Assembly: GCF_009677585.1 (NCBI RefSeq)
Contig: NZ_WKYV01000006.1
Span: 186,001 to 250,000 of the forward strand
Length of the DNA: 64,000 bases
Direction: 5' to 3'
Origin: Lactonifactor sp. BIOML-A5
GTDB taxonomy: Bacteria > Bacillota > Clostridia > Lachnospirales > Lachnospiraceae
In this document: one piece after another, positions 25,731 to 34,457 of the stretch
Layout of the letters: every line of letters starts with the position of its first letter
How positions within the stretch are numbered: position 1 is the stretch's first letter
Notes under the pieces: model-generated
The model's input: the letters and a program-made list of their open reading frames with translations, nothing else
Told to the model about the DNA's origin: nothing
The model's database searches: none
Made by a program: the position numbers and the translations under genes

Positions 25731-26813
25731 TTAATATGCTTTGATAGCAAATGTGTCATCCATGCGCTCATAGGTTGGAAGCACGATTTCAGACACTATA
25801 CACTGGGTTACGATTGGATGCGGTGTGGTATAGGTATAGATAGCCACACCAGTATTAACAATGGACAGATTGCCAATGCTTGCATCACCGCTTCTTTCTT
25901 CTGGTGTTTTGCCATATTTTGTGCTGCCAAGAGCAGTCTTTCCAGGGAGGAGCGCCACCATGCCATCAGGGATGAAGGTCTTTTCTGCACCGGAGTCACC
26001 TATAAAGAGTTTATCATATACCATAATCTCCAACCTCAAATCCTCACTTTCGCGGATGAATCTCCTGATATCAGATTCTTCAATAAACACGGGAGAAGTG
26101 GATGCTTTCGCTATGATATAGTCATGTACCTTTTTGCTCTTCACAAGCTTGTTCCAGGTATTATCATTCATCACTGCCAAAGTTATACTTTTCCCACGCT
26201 TTTTCATAGACTTTTTAGCAGCCTTCAAATCCTCAAAGGGATCGCATGTTTCTGGGTTGTCCCACTTACTTCCTTCTAACAATTCCATAAAGTTCTTTGA
26301 CTTGTAGGAACCATCGACGTCGTAGTTGTAATCATAGTCCACATTATTCGCTGAAATTGCAATTTTAGGTGAACCATCCACTGGACAGAGCAACTGCCAA
26401 ATCATTCTCTCAGGAACCACATCAGCGCCCTGGATTAAATCCATCGGCCCCAGCGCAATCTGTCTTAACAGCTCCTGCGCAATAGCCGGGTCCGCTGCAT
26501 TCATCATATTCTCATAATCCTGGGCATCTTTTTCCTTAACCAGATAGGATTCGCGAAAGAACGGCATCTCAGTTTCCATCTCTTTGAATCCAATTCTGTC
26601 TCTGACGGTTGCCAGCGCATCAAAATTGGATGGTGTCAGGGAAACCGGCAGTCCTTTAGATCCTTTAAACCATTTCAGGTCCATTGTAGGAGACTTGGAC
26701 GCCGGGAAAAAGCCGCTTCCCAAATAAGGTGCGATACCCATAGTCTGTTTATATGCATCCCACAGAACTCCGATCGCTCTTGCTGTAAATGCTTCTTTTA
26801 ATGGTAATGCCAT
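25731..26813 (-). CDS. major capsid protein
   Basis: 360 aa, start MALPLKEAFTARAIGVLWD. It has the layout of gpE/HK97-like capsid proteins from Clostridia siphophages (SGFFPASKSPTMDLKWFKG, MALPL.. TAVM NDNTWN..). It is preceded by the scaffold and small decoration genes and followed by connectors. Its stop is TAA; reading on would add only six codons. Confidence 0.88.
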   Translation of the reverse strand: MALPLKEAFTARAIGVLWDAYKQTMGIAPYLGSGFFPASKSPTMDLKWFKGSKGLPVSLTPSNFDALATVRDRIGFKEMETEMPFFRESYLVKEKDAQDYENMMNAADPAIAQELLRQIALGPMDLIQGADVVPERMIWQLLCPVDGSPKIAISANNVDYDYNYDVDGSYKSKNFMELLEGSKWDNPETCDPFEDLKAAKKSMKKRGKSITLAVMNDNTWNKLVKSKKVHDYIIAKASTSPVFIEESDIRRFIRESEDLRLEIMVYDKLFIGDSGAEKTFIPDGMVALLPGKTALGSTKYGKTPEERSGDASIGNLSIVNTGVAIYTYTTPHPIVTQCIVSEIVLPTYERMDDTFAIKAY

Positions 26814-26833
26814 AGTATTAGACCTCCTTTGTC

Positions 26834-27157
26834 TTAATCAAAAAACGTTACTCTTGGCAGGGCAGACTTTGCTTCCGCTGAAACAGTAACGCTATTTTTC
26901 GCAAGTTTCTTGTTATCAATAGAGCCTTCAAAAATTCTGGTTCCCGGCGCTTCTCCATATGTAACATCCACATCATGAAGCAAAATCCCTTTACAGGTGG
27001 CATCATTTGCCGGGTGCGGGGTGCCTGCCTTAACAATTTTCTTTCCATTGCTATCTGCAACGACTCCAGAATCGGAAACCATACAGGCCTCTCCTTTAAA
27101 ATCGTTAAATTTCAAGATTTCAATAGGGCTTCCATATTCTTTCTGTGTAAATTTCAT
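26834..27157 (-). CDS. capsid decoration protein
   Basis: 107 aa beta-rich protein (MKFTQKEYGSPIEILKF, GKKIVKAGTPHPANDATCKG, LLHDVDVTYGEAPGT). Small decoration proteins of the lambda gpD/P22-like type usually occupy this place between scaffold and capsid. Confidence 0.65.
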   Translation of the reverse strand: MKFTQKEYGSPIEILKFNDFKGEACMVSDSGVVADSNGKKIVKAGTPHPANDATCKGILLHDVDVTYGEAPGTRIFEGSIDNKKLAKNSVTVSAEAKSALPRVTFFD

Positions 27158-27183
27158 TATGTTATCCTCCTTTTACTCGCACA

Positions 27184-27753
27184 TTAATAGATTTCAAAAA
27201 CTGATTTTGAAGCTTCTTCTGAAGCAGAAAACGTACCAGCTACTTCTTCTGCAAATTTTACATCCTCTGATTTTTCCTCCGCGCCACCGGAACCGCCGCT
27301 AGGAGCTGGAGTACCATCCATTAACTCCTCTTTGGTCTTTTGAATTGCAGCTTCTTTCTGCTTCGTTACCATGGTTGCAAGTCCAGTTGCCATGGACTTT
27401 GTTTTATCTGCATCATCAGAAATAATACCATCAATGAGGTCTTTGTAATCCTCCTCTGTCAGCCCGGCAGCAACAAGGATTTTTTCTGCATCCAGTCTGT
27501 TTGACTTTTTCGCATAATCTGTTTTTGCACTCTCGGCATCCTGTAGAGCCTTTTGGATTTTTTCCGCATCGGTAAGGTCTGCCTCCTGAAGTTTGTCATA
27601 CTCCGCAGCCTTTCTTGTTAGTTCTTCAAAGTCAGCCTTCTTTGGAACTTTGTCTTTCCATGCCTTTACATCATCCCCGTTGATGTTCAAAATTGCCGTA
27701 ATCTGTTCCTCGGTAGCGTCCGGGAACTGATTTTTAATATCCTCTCTTGTCAT
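27184..27753 (-). CDS. scaffolding protein
   Basis: 189 aa, strongly helical and charged, with DADKTKSMATGLATMVTKQK and an acidic C-terminal half. GP20-type phage scaffolds have this form. It guides capsid assembly and is released or degraded. It lies between portal-side genes and the capsid. Confidence 0.8.
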   Translation of the reverse strand: MTREDIKNQFPDATEEQITAILNINGDDVKAWKDKVPKKADFEELTRKAAEYDKLQEADLTDAEKIQKALQDAESAKTDYAKKSNRLDAEKILVAAGLTEEDYKDLIDGIISDDADKTKSMATGLATMVTKQKEAAIQKTKEELMDGTPAPSGGSGGAEEKSEDVKFAEEVAGTFSASEEASKSVFEIY

Positions 27754-27849
27754 TGCTTCTTCCTTTCCAGAACATACACTTTTTTAACACGGTGCGCTCC
27801 GCATAGTTCCTATCCTCTTACGCTCGGACATGCAAAAATATAAACAACG

Positions 27850-28047
27850 TTAACGAAAAACTACTCCGCTACTCGTTGTTCTTTCACTTAAATCTGTGTG
27901 TCTTTTACCGGATTCAAAATTATGCTCACCGGTTTCTGTATCAAAGGTGTTAATTCCTCCACACTTTCGGCATTTTATTCGGCCCCTTCCTGAAAACTCC
28001 CCAAGAAGCAGGCTACAGCCTTTTCCCTTGCATCGAACTTCAATCAT
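27850..28047 (-). CDS. Com-like zinc-finger protein
   Basis: 65 aa, MIEVRCKGKGCSLLLGEF...RIKCRKCGGIN. CxxxxC and CxxC pairs form a zinc finger of the type seen in phage Mu Com, a translational activator. It starts immediately after the portal stop (TAG then ATG) and precedes the scaffold gene. A role in RNA binding is inference from the family. Confidence 0.7.
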   Translation of the reverse strand: MIEVRCKGKGCSLLLGEFSGRGRIKCRKCGGINTFDTETGEHNFESGKRHTDLSERTTSSGVVFR

Positions 28048-29529
28048 CTACTCACCACCTTTCGGCGGATTTTTAGACTGAGTCTTTAAAAGTTCTAACG
28101 ATTGTGCAGACTTCCTTTCCTCTTCGGCTTGCATCTCTTGGGCGGTCTTATAAAGAGCATCCAGATAAGGCTTTGACTGGACATAAACCTTTTCCGGGTC
28201 TCCCCAGAGGTCGCAGGTCTTAATGGCAATCTTGGGATGTATACCTTTCTCCAGAAGATAAATCAGGGCCTGCGCTTTAACCAACATATTATCTGTCTTG
28301 TTCCGGGTAATTTTCACATCGATATCGTTAATTTTCAAGCCTGAACTGATAAGCTGTTTCGTCCTGAGGATCATCAGCACATTTTTCAGCGCCTCTTTCT
28401 CTGATTTGATAATGACCGGCTCATCAATCTTTGCTCGCTGCTCCGCAAAATCCCAACCATTCCGTAGATATACGGCCTGTCCGGTATCTCCGCCGGTATT
28501 TTGTTCACGATTTGGCATACCTTCGATAATAAGTATGTTTTTATACAAATCATCCTTAGCAACCTGCGTCTGCTCCTGATTCAGCTCATTGGAAATCATA
28601 TCCACATCAGCCTGAACGCCCTGCTGGGATTTAATCTTAATTGCACCCAACTGGCACATACGAAGGAAATCATCTTCATTAATCTCGCAATTTACAAATT
28701 TCATGAAGGCCTGCACGAACTGGTCTATGCCATCCATCCGGTTAGACTGCATCCCGTTGACAGCATCCAGCATAGTGATTACTATTTCAATGTCAGACAA
28801 GCGCCTCACATTATTTGGAAACTCCACCAGCATAATGCGGCCATATCCATTGGGAGCGGATTTTTCAGGGATTATCTTACTATTTTTTATGTAATAAACC
28901 TGCTTCGGAGTGCTGCAATAGTATACATTTTCATTCATATCATCCTTTGCCTGAGTAACAGACATTAACGGCCTGCTGCCAAACTCCGAGGAATACACAA
29001 CGAAATTGTATCGTGGGTCAGGCGTATCAATTCCGACGGGACACTCGCCAAGGCCAATATTTGCCATTGCATTGCTCCAATTATACCGATACGCAGTTCC
29101 GACATTACTCTGCCACTCCCCTATCTGGATGTCATAATAGGGCTTATCAATGGATTTCATCATTTTATTAAGTTTGTCGATTTCCTGCGTTTTTGCCTCG
29201 TCCTTGTCAACGCTTACGTATTGGACAGGCTCACCAAAGCTCTGGGCCATCATAAATCGTACAATCTCCAAAGCATGGTTTTCTACCACGTTATTTTTGA
29301 TTTCTGGCCTTACCTGCTTTTCCCTATAAAGGATGGGCTGATTCCCGTTCATATAGTGATAAAGGTAGTCAATCTCGCGGCGATTCTGCCAATGGACAAC
29401 CAGTGCCTTGCCAAGTTCCTGCACCACATTGGCTGCATTGATTTCCTTTACGTGAGACTTTATGACCTTTCTTCCAAACACCCCGTGGCATACATCTAAA
29501 AAGGATTCTCTGTTTTTATGGTATATCAC
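28048..29529 (-). CDS. portal protein
   Basis: 493 aa from the GTG start after AGGCGGTG (an upstream ATG would add 30 residues). It belongs to the SPP1-gp6/Gp6-like portal group: long helical middle, YYDIQIGEWQSNVGTAYRYN, GYGRIMLVEFPNNVRRLSDI and a helical C-terminus with KNPPKGGE. It forms the dodecamer that DNA passes through. It is encoded directly after the large terminase and the regulator. Confidence 0.85.
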   Translation of the reverse strand: MIYHKNRESFLDVCHGVFGRKVIKSHVKEINAANVVQELGKALVVHWQNRREIDYLYHYMNGNQPILYREKQVRPEIKNNVVENHALEIVRFMMAQSFGEPVQYVSVDKDEAKTQEIDKLNKMMKSIDKPYYDIQIGEWQSNVGTAYRYNWSNAMANIGLGECPVGIDTPDPRYNFVVYSSEFGSRPLMSVTQAKDDMNENVYYCSTPKQVYYIKNSKIIPEKSAPNGYGRIMLVEFPNNVRRLSDIEIVITMLDAVNGMQSNRMDGIDQFVQAFMKFVNCEINEDDFLRMCQLGAIKIKSQQGVQADVDMISNELNQEQTQVAKDDLYKNILIIEGMPNREQNTGGDTGQAVYLRNGWDFAEQRAKIDEPVIIKSEKEALKNVLMILRTKQLISSGLKINDIDVKITRNKTDNMLVKAQALIYLLEKGIHPKIAIKTCDLWGDPEKVYVQSKPYLDALYKTAQEMQAEEERKSAQSLELLKTQSKNPPKGGE

Positions 29530-29639
29530 ACTGGTTTCACCGCCTTTCTGAACGAAAATAGCACCAGCGTTTTGCCGGTGCCGTACATACTTTTCACTAA
29601 TACCATAATACCATTTCAAAAAGTTGCATGTGTTGCAAA

Positions 29640-30119
29640 TTAACCCAACATAGAAAAAATTTCTCCAAGATTACTGTTATTACCTGTTTTATCCAACACA
29701 GCATCTATTTTTCTGGAAATGACACTCTTGTCATAACCCAGTTCATATCCGATTTTTTCAAGAGACCAATTTTCAATGTATTTCAATCGAAATATTGTCT
29801 GTTCTTCCAGGGTTAAACCTGGATTATCGAATATGAATCTCTCTATATCCAATTTCATATCCTCATATAGTATCCTGTTTCCTTCCAAATCCACCATTAG
29901 CTGGCGAATCATGGTTTCTCGCTCCTCTTTTGATTTTACACTCGCTCCGGAAACAACAAAATGACACGCTGCATACGGAAACATTTTCATAGAACCATTG
30001 ACTACGCCATGCTCTGATACAAGAGGATGATTTTCAAAATACCGAAGCCTGCGCTCCATAGATTTAATCATGCTACCAAGGTACTTATAGTTTGCAAAAA
30101 ATTCTCTGGTTAAAATCAT
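29640..30119 (-). CDS. ArpU/RinA-family late transcription regulator
   Basis: 160 aa from the ATG after TAGGAGGA (upstream start would add 37 residues). The C-terminal half contains a sigma-70 region 4-like HTH (FRLKYIENWSLEKIGYELGYDKSVISRKI), as in ArpU/RinA activators of late gene expression. It sits between terminase and portal, which is not the usual place (normally just upstream of terminase). Confidence 0.75.
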   Translation of the reverse strand: MILTREFFANYKYLGSMIKSMERRLRYFENHPLVSEHGVVNGSMKMFPYAACHFVVSGASVKSKEERETMIRQLMVDLEGNRILYEDMKLDIERFIFDNPGLTLEEQTIFRLKYIENWSLEKIGYELGYDKSVISRKIDAVLDKTGNNSNLGEIFSMLG

Positions 30120-30138
30120 ATCCCGTATTCCTCCTAAA

Positions 30139-31842
30139 TCAACATGGTCTCTGCATTGGCTCCGCTTTTGCGGTATATCCTCCGCTCTCTCGAACCGCCA
30201 GCATCGCCAACATATCCGGTCCGTCATCATGCGGGTTTCTCACTAACTGGCTGTACACACACACCCAGCTCATCATCTGTCCATAATCAGACTTTACTTC
30301 ATATCCATCTGGATTCTCCGGTGTCTTGGGCGCCCGGAAGATAACATGCTCTATAACCCATGGGCTATTGACAATGATTCGGGTTTCCTTATTGGTTGAG
30401 GTGTATTTTTTATCAATGCTACAACGCCCGCCACGCTCTTTTACTTTCGCCTGAATTACATCTCCGGTACGCACGCCCTCTTTGTTTGACTCAATCTGGC
30501 AAATCTGGGTATTATTCCTTACGAGGCAATCGGCGTTCAAGTCATCCAGTTTATATGGGTCAATATTCTGGAATACGCAGTCATGCAAGTAGTAATCCTG
30601 ACCATATTGGTAGAACACACCAAGGGCATTGTAATCCGTTCCAGTTCCCTTCGGGTCAAGAATCGCCAGAATCGCATCCGGTTCTTTATCTGGCAGCACA
30701 CCATAGTACCGCCGCAGCTTATCAGGTTCATAAAGAATCCCCTCACGCTCCACTGGTTCATTCTTGTACAGACACTTATATGTAATATCATCCAGGGATT
30801 GCTCAATGTCCTCGAAATAGTCTTCATCGAATCCAACACCGTACTTGAAATTCCAGTTGCTTTTATGAGTCTCTGGGTCAATATCGGGCACTGATATAAA
30901 AACGCACCTGTCGTTCCCGCGATAAATATTCTGTATACGCCCAATTACATCCCATACGGACCACCGGGTTGCGATATGGAGTTCCTTACACTTTTTGCCT
31001 TTCTTCCCCTGCTTTTTACGGGTCTTTAGGTCAGTACTGTATTTGGTCCAAAGCTTATCCAGGCGAATTTTAGACAAAGCTTCCTCAATTCCTGAGCACA
31101 AGTCATCGCAGTAAAGCAATCCTTCAGCACGGGTAACACCAGTTTGGGAGGCTCCAAGCGCACGGAACGTTATAGACTTAAATGGTTTGAACTTGCCGAG
31201 ATTAATTGTTTCTTCTTTGGCATTGACGTTCTCAATCTGAACATCCGGGAAAATGTCCCGCCAGCAATACTCAGCTACCTGCCCAGGTTTCAAGCCTACA
31301 CCAATGATATTGCAGATTACGTCATAAACCATCCGGGTAACATGACCGGAATGAGAAGAAAACAGGTTACATAAATCCGGATTCCATCCTATCCAACCGG
31401 ATAAGAACATCTCGGCAAGAGTTGTCTTCCCGATACCTGGCGGGCAAGATATAGATAAAATATCAATCTCATCATCAATAAGTTTCTGCAGGGCCTGTAC
31501 GATGCCGTGCTGACGAAACTGTTCGCGCCGAGGAAGATAAAAGCGTTCTTCCGGATCCCGGTCCTTTTCTAGATATAGCAAATATGAGTCTAGATCTCGG
31601 TTCTGCGCCAAAAACAGCATGGACTTCCAGTACAGGTCCGCAAATCGTTTGACCTCCGCCTTGCCTCTAGTGCCGATTGCTGCTTTCCGTTTGACGAACT
31701 GCGCCTCATCCTTTGCCAGCTCAATATCTTCATCTTTGACCGCCAGCACCATATCCATGAGCATTGAGAGGTTGTCATATTGGTTGAGGTCCCTCTTATG
31801 TAGCGCACGAATAATCTGCAGGTGTTTCTTTAAATCTGTCAT
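30139..31842 (-). CDS. terL: terminase large subunit
   Basis: 567 aa. N-terminal ATPase with Walker A CPPGIGKTT (residues 133-141) and a GLLYCDDL Walker B. The C-terminal RNase-H-like nuclease starts at the AILDPKGTGTDYNAL segment. It cuts and pumps DNA into the head through the portal. The small terminase is 3.5 kb away on the other side of the tRNA and KAP gene insertion. Confidence 0.93.
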   Translation of the reverse strand: MTDLKKHLQIIRALHKRDLNQYDNLSMLMDMVLAVKDEDIELAKDEAQFVKRKAAIGTRGKAEVKRFADLYWKSMLFLAQNRDLDSYLLYLEKDRDPEERFYLPRREQFRQHGIVQALQKLIDDEIDILSISCPPGIGKTTLAEMFLSGWIGWNPDLCNLFSSHSGHVTRMVYDVICNIIGVGLKPGQVAEYCWRDIFPDVQIENVNAKEETINLGKFKPFKSITFRALGASQTGVTRAEGLLYCDDLCSGIEEALSKIRLDKLWTKYSTDLKTRKKQGKKGKKCKELHIATRWSVWDVIGRIQNIYRGNDRCVFISVPDIDPETHKSNWNFKYGVGFDEDYFEDIEQSLDDITYKCLYKNEPVEREGILYEPDKLRRYYGVLPDKEPDAILAILDPKGTGTDYNALGVFYQYGQDYYLHDCVFQNIDPYKLDDLNADCLVRNNTQICQIESNKEGVRTGDVIQAKVKERGGRCSIDKKYTSTNKETRIIVNSPWVIEHVIFRAPKTPENPDGYEVKSDYGQMMSWVCVYSQLVRNPHDDGPDMLAMLAVRESGGYTAKAEPMQRPC

Positions 31843-31868
31843 ATTGCCACTTCCTTTAACTGTTGCAG

Positions 31869-31897
31869 GTTAGCGACTATCTCTGATTGATAGCCGG
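31869..31897 (-). repeat. third copy of the conserved stem-loop
   Basis: In minus-strand RNA CGGCUAUC...GAUAGUCG (31896-31874) with a 7-nt loop, then CGCUAACCUGC. It shares stem pattern and 3' flank with the two copies at 23340-23429. It lies about 30 nt upstream of the large terminase start. Confidence 0.6.
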
Positions 31898-31918
31898 TGT
31901 TGCTGTTTGTTATTTGGA

Positions 31919-32125
31919 CTAAATACGCTTATAGGAATTTTCTAATAAACAATTTCCATGTGACATAAGTCGGTTTACCATGGCACATTCTTCGCCATTA
32001 AGAATATACTTCACTGATGCGGATTCGTAAATCTTTGCTTTTTCACGTAGTAACATATCTATGGTTTCATCAATGCAGTGTAAACGTGCCTCTTGGCCAG
32101 GAGAAAAAATATATTCTGTTTTCAT
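31919..32125 (-). CDS. 68-aa helical protein
   Basis: MKTEYIFSPGQEARLHCID followed by two helical segments (DTIDMLLREKAKIY, AMVNRLMSHGNCL). No family was recognised. It is upstream of the terminase, probably co-transcribed. Confidence 0.5.
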   Translation of the reverse strand: MKTEYIFSPGQEARLHCIDETIDMLLREKAKIYESASVKYILNGEECAMVNRLMSHGNCLLENSYKRI

Positions 32126-32201
32126 TGTAATACTCCTATCATCACAATCTATTATTTCTTAGTCAATTATCATTAGCAACTCCATTTTCCACAATAAAAA
32201 A

Positions 32202-32228
32202 CCAACCATCGAATATTGATGGTTGGTA
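32202..32228 (-). terminator. terminator of the KAP ATPase gene
   Basis: Perfect ACCAACCATC/GATGGTTGGT stem, on the minus strand followed by TTTTTTATTG. It isolates the KAP gene from the terminase operon. Confidence 0.75.
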
Positions 32229-32237
32229 ATAATAGAT

Positions 32238-33548
32238 TTATATCCACAAAATTCTAAAAAATTCTTTTCTGTGATAAGCATCTATTTCTATAGTATTGGT
32301 TTTAAATGAATCGGATGCGCTTGATGAAAACATAAAATCATAAAGCGCACATAAAGCTTCTAATTCATCATAATCCTCTTTAGCAATGTATCTACAAACA
32401 TAAACATTATAAATATGTACTTTTTTAAATATATTTATCAATTCTTCTTGCAAATCACCATTAATAAATTTCTGTGCTTTTTCATCATTCCGAATTTTTA
32501 GCGCCCAAATTATGGAGGCAAATAAGCGCGTAATAAAACTGATTTCACTAAATCCATCCTGTCCTATCTTGCCCTCAATATATTGCATCTTTTGATAATA
32601 TATATTAAATTCACGCATAGTCATTCTATAATATGTACACATTTCACTAATCAACTTTTGTGAATATAAATGTCCTTGTCTCTGAGCATCCAAGTAATCT
32701 AGATACAAATCAGTATCTATTCTTTCTAAATTAAACTCGAAATCAAAAAACCTATTTAAATAAGCTGAAGCATTAAAGGAGTCTCCATAAAATTTCTTTA
32801 TAGTATGAATTAATTGTGTTTTATTTATGGAGAATAAAAACATAACTCTTTGATCGTTAATTAAATGTTTCGTTTTTTCCAATATCCTCACCGCATAATC
32901 AGGCCTACACCTATCAAGTTCATCAACAATTACTAAAAGCTTTTGGCAATGCTCTGTAATTATCTCATCAAAAACATTCTCTAATGATTTTTTAATACTT
33001 TCAGTTGATTTTACTGCACTGAAGAAATCATTAGGAGAATCTATCATTTTATCTAAATCAATATTTACATTGCCAATTGTTAAGCCACTCAACACATCAG
33101 CAAACCCTTTCCTAAGACTGCGTTGATTTACAAACTTTTCCTTTACGTATCCCTGCTCAATTATAGAATATAATAGAGATATCATAGGATTTTCATGGTC
33201 ATCATGCATCCAAGCATCAAAATATATTGGAATAAAAGTATTTTTCATTTCCAATGAACGAAACCTCTGTTTCTGATTCACTGCTGTATCCAAATCTGAT
33301 ATCGTCTCTTCACCAAATGAACAATGTCTATAATAATTTAAAAGTAGCTCAATTTGCTTCACAAAAAAAGTTTTTCCCGCTCCCCATTCAGCATCAAGCG
33401 ATATCATCACGCTGCCATCTATTTTATCTAATATCTCAATAAAATTTAACAACGCATCGTTTCTTCTAACATCATCATTAATAAAAGTTTGAATAACAAT
33501 CTCTTGTGTGGCTTCTAATTCTAATTTTTTTAAGCTATCTTTTTTCAT
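32238..33548 (-). CDS. KAP-family P-loop NTPase
   Basis: 436 aa from the ATG after GGGGG. Walker A WGAGKT at residues 55-60, and a Walker B LLVIVDELDRC near residue 215, followed by FLFSINKTQLIHTIKKFYG. These are features of KAP NTPases. The IPIYFDAWMHDDHENP segment between them is typical too. KAP proteins often act in anti-phage defence or exclusion. This one is inserted with its own terminator between tRNA genes and the terminase, so a moron with superinfection-exclusion function is plausible. A usual KAP membrane insertion is not visible. Confidence 0.8.
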   Translation of the reverse strand: MKKDSLKKLELEATQEIVIQTFINDDVRRNDALLNFIEILDKIDGSVMISLDAEWGAGKTFFVKQIELLLNYYRHCSFGEETISDLDTAVNQKQRFRSLEMKNTFIPIYFDAWMHDDHENPMISLLYSIIEQGYVKEKFVNQRSLRKGFADVLSGLTIGNVNIDLDKMIDSPNDFFSAVKSTESIKKSLENVFDEIITEHCQKLLVIVDELDRCRPDYAVRILEKTKHLINDQRVMFLFSINKTQLIHTIKKFYGDSFNASAYLNRFFDFEFNLERIDTDLYLDYLDAQRQGHLYSQKLISEMCTYYRMTMREFNIYYQKMQYIEGKIGQDGFSEISFITRLFASIIWALKIRNDEKAQKFINGDLQEELINIFKKVHIYNVYVCRYIAKEDYDELEALCALYDFMFSSSASDSFKTNTIEIDAYHRKEFFRILWI

Positions 33549-33630
33549 AAGTATCCCCCATATTGATCTTATGAATAAATAATACACCATAAAATTCCAA
33601 CCATCAATATTCAATTACCAACGTACAAAA

Positions 33631-33698
33631 CGGACAGCCGGGACTTAAACCCGGAACATGGACAAGTGATATCGGTTCCCCGGCTCACTTTCCGTCCG
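33631..33698 (-). tRNA. tRNA-like sequence lacking a normal anticodon arm
   Basis: 68 nt with a 7-bp acceptor CGGACGG/CTGTCCG and a T-arm-like CCGGG-TTTAAGT-CCCGG (loop with T in place of the usual C). The region between cannot form both D and anticodon arms. It forms a single AAGTGA...TCACTT hairpin with an inner CGG/CCG. It may be degenerate or a tRNA-like regulator. Confidence 0.45.
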
Positions 33699-33702
33699 AA
33701 AC

Positions 33703-33773
33703 TGGCATAGCAGGGCTTGAACCTGCAACATTCCGGTTAACAGCCGGATGCTCTTCCATTGAGCTATACGCCA
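33703..33773 (-). tRNA. tRNA-Asn (GTT)
   Basis: Full cloverleaf: acceptor TGGCGTA/TATGCCA, D stem GCTC/GAGC, anticodon stem TCCGG/CCGGA with loop CTGTTAA (GTT), T arm GCAGG-TTCAAGC-CCTGC. No encoded CCA beyond the acceptor end. It is the best-formed tRNA of the cluster. Confidence 0.9.
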
Positions 33774-33850
33774 ATATTTGGAGCTTACATACTAGTAATT
33801 TGCTATATATCTGCCACAATTACACCTCCACTGTACTTTACTCCAATAAT

Positions 33851-33919
33851 CGGGGTATCCGGATTTGAACCGGAATCATGCGGATTAAAACCGCCGCTCT
33901 ACAATTGAGCTATACCCCC
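33851..33919 (-). tRNA. tRNA with anticodon TTA (reads the UAA stop codon), suppressor-type
   Basis: About 69 nt. Acceptor GGGGGTA/TACCCCG (first pair G-G mismatch), D stem GCTC/GAGC, T arm TCCGG-TTCAAAT-CCGGA. The anticodon hairpin GCGG-TTTTAAT-CCGC closes a 7-nt loop whose positions 34-36 are TTA, pairing with UAA. No long variable arm, so not leucine. If one base were restored in the stem the loop would match tRNA-Lys(TTT), so a derived or damaged Lys tRNA is the alternative. Confidence 0.6.
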
Positions 33920-34243
33920 TAAGTGAATGGCCCAAGTTAACCATTCACTGTTGCGGTTCTTTTGTCTGCTATTAAAAGGGAATTATTAAGGGATATTAAT
34001 GGTTACTCGGAACTCCGCAGGCATCGTCGGTGTCTCCAGGGGCCATAAGCAGTAATGCAGCAGAGCTTACGCTGCCTTGTCAGAACCCGCTTCGCCATAA
34101 ACGGTAACTCCAAATGATAAATTATGTTCTGGTGTGATATTGGGGGATTCCAGACTATTACCAGAACCTACAGACTCCCACCAGCCGCAACAAAGGTAAT
34201 TATGCCAACAACTCACATATAGTAATGCAGGCCGCCAGCAAAT
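33920..34243. other. stretch without clear gene between tRNAs
   Basis: Minus-strand reading from a GTG near 34220 gives about 49 codons (ESVGSGNSLESPNITPEHN...) but no ribosome site or family is visible. Other short inverted repeats are present (AGTGAATGG/CCATTCACT near 33922-33950). No confident feature. Confidence 0.3.
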
Positions 34244-34315
34244 GGGAAGCGCAGGTTCCGACCCTGCCTCTTTGGATTTTCAGTCCAATGTTTTCACCAG
34301 ATTAGATTGCTTCCC
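34244..34315 (-). tRNA. tRNA-Phe (GAA)-like
   Basis: 72 nt. Acceptor GGGAAGC/GCTTCCC (7 bp), anticodon stem TTGGA/TCCAA with loop CTGAAAA (GAA), T stem GCAGG/CCTGC with an unusual loop GTCGGAA. The D arm does not pair well. A functional phage tRNA is likely but not certain. Confidence 0.6.
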
Positions 34316-34457
34316 GGATTGAGTAGTTCACCTGCCCATACCGCTATACAATAGACACTCATACGGCTACAGGGTATATACCCCGGCAGCTTCCTCAAAT
34401 CACTATAGGCAACAGATGTATCACAGATTTATACGTAATACCCACCAACGCATCCTA

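Noticed and set aside
17735-25740. Ochre readthrough extensions of the tape measure and capsid proteins by the TTA tRNA
   Set aside because: In-frame reading past their TAA stops adds only five or six codons before TGA, so no meaningful extension is made.
27754-27849. Inverted-repeat sequence between scaffold and Com-like gene as a fourth copy of the late stem-loop
   Set aside because: The bases do not match the CGGYURU/AYAGYCG scheme or the CGCURACC flank.
33780-33845. Possible fifth tRNA between Asn and the TTA tRNA
   Set aside because: Only four acceptor-like pairs (GGAG/CTCC), no T loop consensus and no anticodon stem.
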